Below are positions 1 to 7,942 of a DNA stretch of 46,138 bases, piece after piece (position 1 is the stretch's first letter; each line of letters opens with the position of its first letter). This stretch comes from Porphyromonadaceae bacterium CG2_30_38_12 (lineage in GTDB: Bacteria > Bacteroidota > Bacteroidia > Bacteroidales > Paludibacteraceae), in contig MNZK01000019.1 in assembly GCA_001873635.1 (NCBI GenBank), positions 35,992-82,129 on the forward strand. Direction: 5' to 3'. Under the pieces are notes generated by a model. It was not told the origin of the DNA. It saw only the letters and a program-made list of their open reading frames with translations, and did not search any database. Position numbers and translations under genes: made by a program.

Positions 1-2966
1 TTCCAGCACAATGTATTTACGACAGTGTTCCAAATTCGAACAAACTAACCTATCGGGTAACTGTGCCTGCGGGTACTTATGAATGTTATTTTGCCGGAAT
101 GATAAATAACTGGACACAACAGAAAATGACCAAAATTGGAGATTTGCTGTATGAAATAACATTTATAAATGCAACTAAAGAACAGGAATACAAGTATTGT
201 TCGGGACCGAGCTGGGCATTTGTCGAAAACACACCCGAAGGTAAAAACCGCGTATGGAATGAAACAGATGTGGTAAGTTCGTGGTCAAATATTTATAATC
301 CAAACCTGGTAGAAGTAGATGTAACTTATAATGTTTCAGTACCTTTGGGAACAAACAAATGTTACTTTTCGGGTGCCGCAACTAATTGGCAATTTTCTGA
401 AATGGAAAAAATAAGTGATACAAGTTATAAGCTAACGCTTAAAACAGCCTATCGCAACAAATACAAATACTTATCAGGACCCGATTGGAAGTATAGCGAA
501 TTGGATTCAACCATGCAAGTTACCCAAGACAGAGATTATACAACTACAGATAAAGTTTCACGTTGGGCTGCAATCTACAATCCAAACGGTTCAGACATAA
601 TAATGGGCTGTACAAATCCCAAAGCACTGAATTTTAACAAATACGCCAATAAAGAAGATGGAAGTTGTAAATTTCCTGTTACAACCGAACCTATTTATGG
701 CTGTACAAATCCGGTGGCACGCAACTATAACCCGCTTGCAACCATCGAAAATGGAAGTTGTACTTTTGGCGATTCAACCATGATTGTATGGGGTTGTATG
801 GATTCAATAGCTTCAAATTATAATCCAAAAGCAGTTAAAGACAATGGCACATGTGCTTATGGAGATTCAACGATTGTTTATGGTTGTATGAATCCAACAG
901 CTAAAAACTATAATCAATTAGCAAATAAAGAAGATGGAAGTTGTATTTTTGTTGATTCAGCTCAAGTAATATGGGGCTGTACAAATCCAACTGCAACCAA
1001 TTACAATCCAAAAGCAAACAAAGAAAACGGAACTTGTACTTTTGTGGATTCGGTTCAAGTGGTATGGGGATGTACCAATGTGCAAGCCATGAACTATAAC
1101 CCAAAAGCTACTATGGAGAATGGTAGTTGTACTTTTGCAAACGATCCAACTGTAATTTACGGTTGCACCAAGCAGGGCGCCTTGAATTATAACCCATCGG
1201 CAAATAAAGAAAATGGTTCGTGTATATTCAAAGATTCGACAATTATGGTGCTGGGCTGTACCAATGCAATGGCTAAAAATTACAATCCACTTGCAACTAA
1301 GGACAACGGAACATGTATTTATCAGGATTCTACGAAAATGATTCTTGGTTGTACAAACCCAACGGCTAAAAACTATAACCGATTGGCAACTCACGATAAT
1401 GGGACTTGTGCCTTTAGCGATGAGCCAACCAAGATATTTGGCTGTACCAAGTCCACAGCTAAAAACTACAATCCTTTGGCTACGGTGGAAAATGGTTCGT
1501 GCGTATTTGCTGACACCATTAAGTTGCCAATTTATGGCTGTACAAACAGATTAGCTTTGAATTATAACCCATTAGCAACTGTAAACAATGGAACTTGTAA
1601 GTTCGAAGATCAACTTGTAAAAGGATGCACCGATAGAAAAGCGAAAAACTACAACCCGTTAGCAAAAGTAAACGATGGTACTTGTACCTACGATTCGATT
1701 AAAACAGTTTATGGCTGTACCGATTCGTTGGCATTGAACTACAATCCGTTAGCTAAAATTGACAACGGCAATTGTCTGTATCAAACTCAAATTCCGGGCT
1801 GTATGGATACATTAGCTCTTAATTTTAATCCGTATGCCAACGTAAAAGATGGCTCGTGTAAATATCTGGCAAAAATTTGGGGTTGTACTGACAAATCAGC
1901 GTCAAACTTTAGTGCAACAGCCACACACAACGATGGGAATTGTCAATATACAACACAGATTTTGGGTTGCACCGATCCATTAGCTCTGAATTACAACTCA
2001 TTAGCAACTAAGGATAATCGTACTTGCGTATTTGCACCCGTAGCTTCATTGGGCTGTACCAACAATCAGGCATTGAACTTTAATCCAAATGCCAATACCG
2101 ACAACGGAACTTGCGTGTTCGAAACCATTAACGATACCATAAAGGGTTGTATGGATAATACAGCTTTGAACTATAATCCGGTGGCTACAAGTCCTAGCGG
2201 AAATTGTGTGTATGCAGGTGTAGATATTTTGGGTTGTACTTCGCAAATGGCATTAAATTATAATCCAAAAGCAACTCAGGACGACGAAAGTTGTATCTTT
2301 GCTAAACCGGTAAATATTGTTTTACCTGTAGATCAGGATATTTTGGTAACTGTAAAAGATACTCTGGCTAATATCATGGAAAATTCATGTTCGTTCGATT
2401 TCAACACACCTATCGATACAGTGTATATTGTAAGTTCTTCCAGCATCAGTCTTACCGAAATTCAGGTAGTTTGGGCTATTAAACAAGGTGCAAACATAAC
2501 GAATATCACTTCGAACTATACGGTTGATAAAGACGGAAAAGCCTTGTTGTATTTATCGTTAGTGTGCAATAATGGTGGCGGAACTCCTAAACCAATTGCA
2601 AGTGGCAGATATGGAGTTCCTTATGATGGTGCAGCGGTTCAAGGTGTTACCGTATCGTCGTATTATCAAATACCTTCGACCTCTACCAGACTGCTTGCAC
2701 TTAATCAGGCAAAAACAAATGTAAGTTTGTATCCAAATCCGGTGAAAGACCAATTACAAATTGTTTATTCAAGTAATCGTGTCGAAAAGGTAAGTATTTG
2801 GATAAGCAGCCTCGATGGAAAACGAATGCTTTCGACACAAATGAATGCCATTGATGGTTATAATCGTTTTGAGATAAATACTTCGACATTGAACGAAGGT
2901 ATTTATATGATAACCATTCAATCTAATTCGAAACTATTACATGTAAATAAATTAGTTAAAAACTAA
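1..2966 (+). CDS. Secreted cysteine-paired repeat protein with T9SS sorting domain (5' partial)
   Basis: The reading frame is open to the left window edge (first full codon at base 3), so the N-terminus is missing; the GTG at 63 is only an internal valine. The visible part has three zones. First, two copies of a beta-sandwich-like unit (about codons 1-180 counted from base 63) with the pattern CYF-x-G-x(4)-NW and YKY-x-SGP-x-W, resembling starch-binding or E-set modules. Second, 19 tandem units of about 28-31 residues of the form GC[TM][ND]xxAxNYNPxAxxxxGxCxF, plus one decayed unit, from base 603 to about 2400. Third, a C-terminal region starting near SLYPNPVKDQLQI and ending GIYMITIQ, typical of a Type IX secretion sorting domain. 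Each repeat has two cysteines, probably one disulfide. The protein is probably exported through T9SS and displayed or released. The ligand is unknown. The gene ends in a clear terminator. Confidence 0.85.
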   Translation, partial: PAQCIYDSVPNSNKLTYRVTVPAGTYECYFAGMINNWTQQKMTKIGDLLYEITFINATKEQEYKYCSGPSWAFVENTPEGKNRVWNETDVVSSWSNIYNPNLVEVDVTYNVSVPLGTNKCYFSGAATNWQFSEMEKISDTSYKLTLKTAYRNKYKYLSGPDWKYSELDSTMQVTQDRDYTTTDKVSRWAAIYNPNGSDIIMGCTNPKALNFNKYANKEDGSCKFPVTTEPIYGCTNPVARNYNPLATIENGSCTFGDSTMIVWGCMDSIASNYNPKAVKDNGTCAYGDSTIVYGCMNPTAKNYNQLANKEDGSCIFVDSAQVIWGCTNPTATNYNPKANKENGTCTFVDSVQVVWGCTNVQAMNYNPKATMENGSCTFANDPTVIYGCTKQGALNYNPSANKENGSCIFKDSTIMVLGCTNAMAKNYNPLATKDNGTCIYQDSTKMILGCTNPTAKNYNRLATHDNGTCAFSDEPTKIFGCTKSTAKNYNPLATVENGSCVFADTIKLPIYGCTNRLALNYNPLATVNNGTCKFEDQLVKGCTDRKAKNYNPLAKVNDGTCTYDSIKTVYGCTDSLALNYNPLAKIDNGNCLYQTQIPGCMDTLALNFNPYANVKDGSCKYLAKIWGCTDKSASNFSATATHNDGNCQYTTQILGCTDPLALNYNSLATKDNRTCVFAPVASLGCTNNQALNFNPNANTDNGTCVFETINDTIKGCMDNTALNYNPVATSPSGNCVYAGVDILGCTSQMALNYNPKATQDDESCIFAKPVNIVLPVDQDILVTVKDTLANIMENSCSFDFNTPIDTVYIVSSSSISLTEIQVVWAIKQGANITNITSNYTVDKDGKALLYLSLVCNNGGGTPKPIASGRYGVPYDGAAVQGVTVSSYYQIPSTSTRLLALNQAKTNVSLYPNPVKDQLQIVYSSNRVEKVSIWISSLDGKRMLSTQMNAIDGYNRFEINTSTLNEGIYMITIQSNSKLLHVNKLVKN
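603..2309 (+). repeat. Tandem array of 19 cysteine-paired coding repeats (about 85-95 bp each)
   Basis: Each unit starts with codons for G-C-T/M-N/D and has the core NYNP-x-A and a second cysteine in G-[ST]-C. DNA stretches such as ggctgtacaaatcc and aactataaccc recur between units while spacer residues differ. An additional unit at about 2340-2400 keeps only ENSCSF and has lost the first half. The array is protein-coding throughout and is not a CRISPR. Confidence 0.9.
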
Positions 2967-2985
2967 TACGTCGACTTTTAATCCT

Positions 2986-3028
2986 ACAAATCCCGACTTC
3001 AAAACAATTGCTGTCGGGATTTGTTTTT
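2986..3028 (+). terminator. Intrinsic terminator after the repeat protein gene
   Basis: Perfect 12-bp stem acaaatcccgac / gtcgggatttgt with a 15-base loop, followed by a run of T. It lies 20 bases after the stop codon at 2966. Confidence 0.9.
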
Positions 3029-3036
3029 AAAAAAAT

Positions 3037-3699
3037 ATGATACTAAAACGTATAATTACAGTATGCCTTTTTTGTGTGTCAATACACCTCATTCGGGCAC
3101 AGGATACACTTTTTTTATACACTAAACACGATTGTTCGGTCTGTAAGCAAACAAAACAAGCTCTTACTGCACGTGGAATTTCGTTTGCCGAAAAAGTAGT
3201 AGAAACATCTGCTAATGCAACTGAAATGCTAAAAAAACTGACAATTTCCGGATACAAAGGAAATATCTATATGCCCGTAATTTACAAAGGAAAAAAACTT
3301 ATGCATCCTGCTTTTAGCACTGATAGCGGGTTAGTAACTTTAGAAATTAATGCTGTAGCCGATAGCATCATTCATGCCTATCGCAAAGGTGAAATAGCAA
3401 CGATATATAAAACATCGGTAGCAGAACTTTCCAAAAATTCTACTGAAAATTCGACCTCCGACTGTGAACATATCACGGGGACATTATATCTAATAGCTGC
3501 AGATTATCAACATCAACAAGAGGCAATCAAAGCAGTTCAAATTTTAGTGAAAAACGGATATCCAAATGCTGGTTTTATTCATGAAAATGGTATTTATAAA
3601 GTTTATTTATCTGTATTTACCGATTTCAAAGCAGCATCAGAACAATTAGCTATCGAAAAATTCAAGTTCACCGATGCTTATCTGCATACTGCCAACTAA
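3037..3699 (+). CDS. Exported glutaredoxin-like protein fused to a SPOR domain
   Basis: 220 residues. Residues 1-21 form a signal peptide ending IRAQ. A thioredoxin-fold glutaredoxin-like domain follows with the redox pair CSVC (residues 34-37) and the cis-proline segment YMPVIYKG near residue 80. After a linker, residues about 148-220 read as a SPOR domain: GTLYLIAADYQ, an alpha-helical KAVQILVKNGYPNAGF, then IYKVYLSVFTDFKAASEQL. SPOR domains bind denuded septal peptidoglycan, so this would place a dithiol oxidoreductase in the periplasm at cell-wall sites. The gene stands alone between a terminator and the purH promoter. The pairing of these domains is unusual. Both domains are called from motif reading; the redox partner is unknown. 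Confidence 0.75.
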   Translation: MILKRIITVCLFCVSIHLIRAQDTLFLYTKHDCSVCKQTKQALTARGISFAEKVVETSANATEMLKKLTISGYKGNIYMPVIYKGKKLMHPAFSTDSGLVTLEINAVADSIIHAYRKGEIATIYKTSVAELSKNSTENSTSDCEHITGTLYLIAADYQHQQEAIKAVQILVKNGYPNAGFIHENGIYKVYLSVFTDFKAASEQLAIEKFKFTDAYLHTAN

Positions 3700-3884
3700 C
3701 AATTCGCTACAACGGCTAATTTATGTTTGAAGTATCCGCATTTTAATTTTCATCTATTTATCAATTCTATAGTACCGTTTTGGCTCTAAAATAGACTTAA
3801 TTTGACATTTTTTGGGCAATTATGAAGGGAGATGGGTTAATATTAAATGCTACACAATAAATAGGATAGACAGAAAATAATGTA

Positions 3885-3914
3885 TTGACAAAACAAGTTT
3901 TTTTCGTACTTTTG
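3885..3914 (+). promoter_or_regulatory. Bacteroidetes-type promoter for purH-mre operon
   Basis: A -33 element ttgac (3885-3889) and a -7 element tacttttg (3907-3914, consensus TAnnTTTG) lie 30 bases upstream of the purH ATG. The rest of 3700-3884 shows nothing recognisable. Confidence 0.75.
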
Positions 3915-3943
3915 CATACCATAATAAATTTAAAAATATAATC

Positions 3944-5464
3944 ATGGAACAAAAACGAATCAAAACTGCTTTAGTATCTGTTTATCACAAAGATAAACTC
4001 GATGTAATAATACAAAAACTACATGCCGAGGGCGTTGAATTTATATCTACGGGCGGTACGCAAAGCTTTATTGAATCGCTCAACATACCTTGCAGCGCTG
4101 TTGAAGACTTAACCGGATATCCATCTATTTTAGGCGGTCGTGTCAAAACATTACATCCCAAAGTTTTTGGTGGCATTTTAGCTCGCCGTGATGTTGCTTT
4201 GGACAACGAACAACTGGAGCAATACGAAATCCCTGAGATTGACTTGGTGATTGTTGATTTGTATCCTTTCGAAGCTACCGTAGCTGCCGGAGCCGATGAA
4301 CCAACAACAATCGAAAAAATTGATATTGGCGGCATTTCGCTCATACGAGCTGCTGCCAAAAACTACAACGATGTTATTATCGTAGCATCACAAAATCAAT
4401 ATCGAGCTCTCACTGACCTATTAGAAGCCAATGGTGCTCACTCGAATTTAGAAGAAAGACGATGGTTTGCCAAAGAAGCTTTTGCTGTTTCGTCGCATTA
4501 CGATGCAGCTATATTCAACTACTTCGATGGTGATGCAAAATCGGCATTGCGCCTATCAGAAGACAACGCCAAAACCCTTCGCTATGGCGAAAATCCTCAC
4601 CAAGGTGGTATTTATTATGGTGATTTCGATGCCATGTTTGAGCAGTTACAAGGTAAAGAAATTTCGTACAACAACTTGTTAGACATCGATGCAGCCGTTA
4701 ACTTAATAAATGACTTCGAAGACATTACATTTGCAATTTTAAAGCACAACAATGCTTGTGGAATTGCCTCACGCCCGCTATTGGTTGATGCTTGGAATGC
4801 AGCACTTGCAGGCGACCCCATCTCTGCTTTTGGTGGTGTGCTCATTACCAACGCTATTGTGGACAAAGCCACTGCCGAAGAGATGAACAAAATTTTCTTT
4901 GAAGTAGTCATTGCTCCCGATTTCGATTTGGACGCTTTGGAAGTTTTAGGTCAGAAAAAAAATCGCATCATTTTAATACTGAAACAATCGAAAGTTAAAA
5001 CCATACAAGTTAGAAGCTTACTCAATGGCGTATTGGTTCAGGATAAGGATATGAAAACCGAAACTCCCGGCGACATGAAAGTTTTAACAGAGAAAACACC
5101 TACGGATGCACAAATAGAAGACTTGATTTTTGCCAATAAAATTGTAAAACACTCCAAGTCCAACGCTATCGTGCTTGCAAAAAACAAACAATTATGTGCC
5201 AGTGGTATCGGACAAACTTCACGCGTGGATGCATTGCAACAAGCCATAGAAAAGGCAAACACTTTTAATTTTGATTTAACGGGCGCAGTAATGGCTTCGG
5301 ATGCCTTTTTCCCATTCCCCGACTGTGTTCAGATAGCCGGCGATGCAGGAATTGTAGCTGTCATTCAGCCCGGAGGCTCAATAAAGGATAAAGAAAGCAT
5401 CGATACTTGCAACAAATACGGGCAAGCAATGGTGGCTACCGGATTTAGACATTTTAAACACTAA
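3944..5464 (+). CDS. purH: Bifunctional AICAR formyltransferase / IMP cyclohydrolase
   Basis: 506 residues, the usual size for PurH. It catalyses the last two steps of de novo IMP synthesis in the cytoplasm: formyl transfer from 10-formyl-THF to AICAR and ring closure to IMP. The N-terminal MGS-like cyclohydrolase domain (about 1-190) contains EFISTGGTQ, GGRVKTLHPKVFGGIL and the DIGG-SLIRAAAKN segment. The C-terminal transformylase domain carries LKHNNACGIA, SAFGGVL and the ending PGGSIKD...GFRHFKH. The ATG at 3944 follows a good promoter, which supports this start. It is the first gene of a run reaching rodA, with only 26 bases before mreB. Confidence 0.97.
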   Translation: MEQKRIKTALVSVYHKDKLDVIIQKLHAEGVEFISTGGTQSFIESLNIPCSAVEDLTGYPSILGGRVKTLHPKVFGGILARRDVALDNEQLEQYEIPEIDLVIVDLYPFEATVAAGADEPTTIEKIDIGGISLIRAAAKNYNDVIIVASQNQYRALTDLLEANGAHSNLEERRWFAKEAFAVSSHYDAAIFNYFDGDAKSALRLSEDNAKTLRYGENPHQGGIYYGDFDAMFEQLQGKEISYNNLLDIDAAVNLINDFEDITFAILKHNNACGIASRPLLVDAWNAALAGDPISAFGGVLITNAIVDKATAEEMNKIFFEVVIAPDFDLDALEVLGQKKNRIILILKQSKVKTIQVRSLLNGVLVQDKDMKTETPGDMKVLTEKTPTDAQIEDLIFANKIVKHSKSNAIVLAKNKQLCASGIGQTSRVDALQQAIEKANTFNFDLTGAVMASDAFFPFPDCVQIAGDAGIVAVIQPGGSIKDKESIDTCNKYGQAMVATGFRHFKH

Positions 5465-5490
5465 ACACAAAACACGAAACACCAAATAAC

Positions 5491-6510
5491 ATGGGATTAT
5501 TTTCATTTACTCAAGAAATTGCTATTGACCTTGGAACGGCCAATACCATTATCATTCACAACGACAAGATTGTAGTGGATGAGCCTTCGGTGGTTGCTTT
5601 GGACAAACGAACCGATAAACTGATTGCCATTGGGGAGCGTGCTCGTCAGATGCAAGGTAAAGAAAACGAGGGCATACGTACAGTACGCCCATTGCGCGAT
5701 GGCGTAATAGCCGACTTTTATGCAGCCGAATTGATGATTCGGGGAATGATAAAGATGATTCCAACCAAGAATCAACTCTTTTCACCATCCTTGAAAATGG
5801 TTGTGTGCATTCCATCAGGAAGTACCGAAGTCGAAATTCGTGCTGTGCGCGACTCATCGGAACATGCAGGTGGTCGTGAAGTGTATATGATTTACGAACC
5901 CATGGCTGCCGCTATTGGTATTGGTATCGATGTATTAGCGCCAACGGGATGTATGATTGTGGATATTGGCGGTGGAACAACCGAAATTGCCGTAATTTCG
6001 TTGGGTGGTATTGTTTCTAACAAATCTATCCGCATCGCTGGCGATGATTTAACGCTTGATATTGTTGAATATATGGGACGTATGCACAACATAAAAGTGG
6101 GTGAACGCACGGCAGAGTTGATAAAAATTAATGTGGGTGCTGCGCTCACCGATTTGGAAGATGCTCCTGAAGATTATATTGTGCGAGGACCGAATAGAAT
6201 GACTGCATTACCTATGGAGGTGCCTGTATCATATCAGGAAATTGCACACTGTCTCGAAAAATCAATTTCAAAAATTGAGGCTGCCATTCTGAGTGCTCTG
6301 GAACAAACACCACCAGAACTGTATGCCGATATTGTAGAAAAAGGAATCTATTTAGCCGGCGGTGGCGCTTTGCTTAGAGGCTTAGACAAAAGATTGACCG
6401 ATAAACTGAACATTCAATTTCACATAGCCGATGACCCTTTGCGTGCAGTTGCCCGTGGTACTGGTGTAGCATTGAAAAATGTGGATAAATTTTCGTTCCT
6501 TATTCGCTAA
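5491..6510 (+). CDS. mreB: Rod shape-determining actin homologue MreB
   Basis: 339 residues, standard MreB length. It forms membrane-associated ATP-dependent filaments that orient the elongasome. The actin-fold signatures are present: phosphate-1 DLGTANTIIIHND near residue 11, phosphate-2 VDIGGGTTEIAVISLGG near residue 158, and the adenosine motif LAGGGALLRGLD near residue 288. It lies 26 bases after purH and is followed by mreC after an 88-base gap that holds a strong hairpin, so it may be expressed in excess over the downstream genes. Confidence 0.97.
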   Translation: MGLFSFTQEIAIDLGTANTIIIHNDKIVVDEPSVVALDKRTDKLIAIGERARQMQGKENEGIRTVRPLRDGVIADFYAAELMIRGMIKMIPTKNQLFSPSLKMVVCIPSGSTEVEIRAVRDSSEHAGGREVYMIYEPMAAAIGIGIDVLAPTGCMIVDIGGGTTEIAVISLGGIVSNKSIRIAGDDLTLDIVEYMGRMHNIKVGERTAELIKINVGAALTDLEDAPEDYIVRGPNRMTALPMEVPVSYQEIAHCLEKSISKIEAAILSALEQTPPELYADIVEKGIYLAGGGALLRGLDKRLTDKLNIQFHIADDPLRAVARGTGVALKNVDKFSFLIR

Positions 6511-6524
6511 ACTAATTTGAACTG

Positions 6525-6574
6525 AAAGCAAGTATCGGTTTCCGAAACGTGAGTTTCTGTACGCTACTTGCTTT
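6525..6574 (+). terminator. Hairpin between mreB and mreC (possible attenuator or partial terminator)
   Basis: A 10-bp outer stem aaagcaagta (6525-6534) / tacttgcttt (6565-6574) encloses a smaller gaaac / gtttc stem (6544-6548 and 6553-6557). The T tract after it is short and interrupted (tatcgtgttatttttt), so it may be a leaky terminator or an RNA-processing element rather than a full stop. Confidence 0.6.
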
Positions 6575-6598
6575 TATCGTGTTATTTTTTGTGAAAAC

Positions 6599-7441
6599 AT
6601 GCGCAATCTGATTAATTTTTTTATACAATACAGTGTGTTGCTTCTCTTTCTATTTATGGAAGTAGTTGCTATGGGCTTTGTTGTAAAAAATCAAGCATAT
6701 CAACAAAGTGTTTTTCTTTCATCGAGCAATAGTAGCATAGCCTCTTTGTATGAAATAAGCAATTCAGTGGTGGAGTTTTTTAAACTAAAAACTGCTAACG
6801 AAACACTTTCTGAAGAGAATACAGCACTTAAAAACCAACTAATACGGCTTCAAAACCAGCTCACTACACTCAAACCAGAGCGAAAGGACTCCTTACGTTT
6901 CCAAATACCACCCGAAATGGAATATCAATTTATTGCTGCTAAAGTTATTAACAGCTCTACTAATAAATTGCAAAATTACATAACGCTCAACAAAGGATTG
7001 CGTGATGGTATCAAGGTAGATATGGGCGTGATAAGCGATTTGGGGGTGGTTGGTATTGTAAAAACAGTTTCGGATAAGTTTGCCGTAGTGATACCTATAC
7101 TCAATGATAAAATAAAAATAAATTGTAAATTTACAAAAAGCCATTACAGTGGTCCGCTGCAATGGGATGGTTTCGATTACCGCTATGCCAACTTAAATGA
7201 TATTGCCCGACATGTAGAGTTTTCGTTGGGCGATTCGTTAGTTACAAGTGGCTTCACAAATACTTTCCCCGAAGGCATTCCTGTTGGTAATATCGAAAAT
7301 TTTGACATCAAAGAGAGTGATGCCTATTATCGGATTCGTGTGAAATTAGCCGTAGATTTTCGTACTTTATCGCATGTGAAAGTTATCGACTATAAAAACT
7401 ATGGTGAACAACGATATTTAGAAAAAGTAGCCGAAAAATAA
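6599..7441 (+). CDS. mreC: Rod shape-determining protein MreC
   Basis: 280 residues. A short cytoplasmic N-terminus precedes one membrane helix (about residues 10-28, LLLFLFMEVVAMGFVV). A coiled coil follows at about residues 60-95 (heptad-like ANETLSEENTALKNQLIRLQ), then the beta-rich periplasmic MreC domain with LNKGLRDGIKVDMGVISDLG and the SLGDSLVTSGFTNTFPEGIPVG motif. MreC bridges MreB/MreD and activates PBP2/RodA. It is one base away from mreD. Confidence 0.95.
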   Translation: MRNLINFFIQYSVLLLFLFMEVVAMGFVVKNQAYQQSVFLSSSNSSIASLYEISNSVVEFFKLKTANETLSEENTALKNQLIRLQNQLTTLKPERKDSLRFQIPPEMEYQFIAAKVINSSTNKLQNYITLNKGLRDGIKVDMGVISDLGVVGIVKTVSDKFAVVIPILNDKIKINCKFTKSHYSGPLQWDGFDYRYANLNDIARHVEFSLGDSLVTSGFTNTFPEGIPVGNIENFDIKESDAYYRIRVKLAVDFRTLSHVKVIDYKNYGEQRYLEKVAEK

Positions 7442-7442
7442 T

Positions 7443-7940
7443 ATGCTGTCCATCCTTCAAAATATACTCCTTTTTATTGTATTAGTTCTTTCACAAGTAC
7501 TGGTGCTCAATAACATACAATTCTTGGGATTTATTAATCCATACATTTACATCCTCTTCATTTTATCCTTGCCAGCCAAATTACCGCGATGGTTTGTGCT
7601 TGTTTTGGGATTTTGTTTGGGCTTCGTTATTGATATTTTTTCAAATACCTTAGGAATACATATTTTCGCTACCGTTTTGGTTGCTTATTTACGTAGCTTT
7701 GTTATTCAACTTTTTACGTCTATCGATGAGGGCAACAATCCTATACCTTCATTTCATTCTTTTGGAGTTGGTGCTTACATTAAATATGTCGTTGCCTTGG
7801 TTGTTTTGCATCACACAGCACTATTTTTTATCGAAGCATTTTCGTTCTCACATCTTGGGTTAATACCTCTTAAAATATTGATGAGTTCTTCCATTACAAT
7901 TTTACTTATTTTGGGATTAAAGTCCATGCATAGAAAATAA
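7443..7940 (+). CDS. mreD: Rod shape-determining membrane protein MreD
   Basis: 165 residues, strongly hydrophobic with about five predicted membrane helices, matching MreD size and topology. The segment FLGFINPYIYILFILSLPAK and the following LGFCLGFVIDIF are typical of MreD. It lies between mreC (1 base) and mrdA (2 bases), an order that by itself supports the call. Function is in the MreC-MreD membrane complex of the elongasome. Confidence 0.93.
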   Translation: MLSILQNILLFIVLVLSQVLVLNNIQFLGFINPYIYILFILSLPAKLPRWFVLVLGFCLGFVIDIFSNTLGIHIFATVLVAYLRSFVIQLFTSIDEGNNPIPSFHSFGVGAYIKYVVALVVLHHTALFFIEAFSFSHLGLIPLKILMSSSITILLILGLKSMHRK

Positions 7941-7942
7941 GG

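Noticed and set aside
957-1394. Long minus-strand open frame inside the repeat protein gene
   Set aside because: It is the antisense of the repeat array; the repeated codons keep it free of stops by chance. No start signal or recognisable domain.
603-2309. Regularly spaced repeats that could be taken for a CRISPR array
   Set aside because: The units are in one continuous reading frame, differ in every copy, and lack identical direct repeats and unique spacers of constant length.
4467-4911. Additional frames within purH on both strands
   Set aside because: They overlap a complete, full-length PurH with intact motifs and have no supporting signals.
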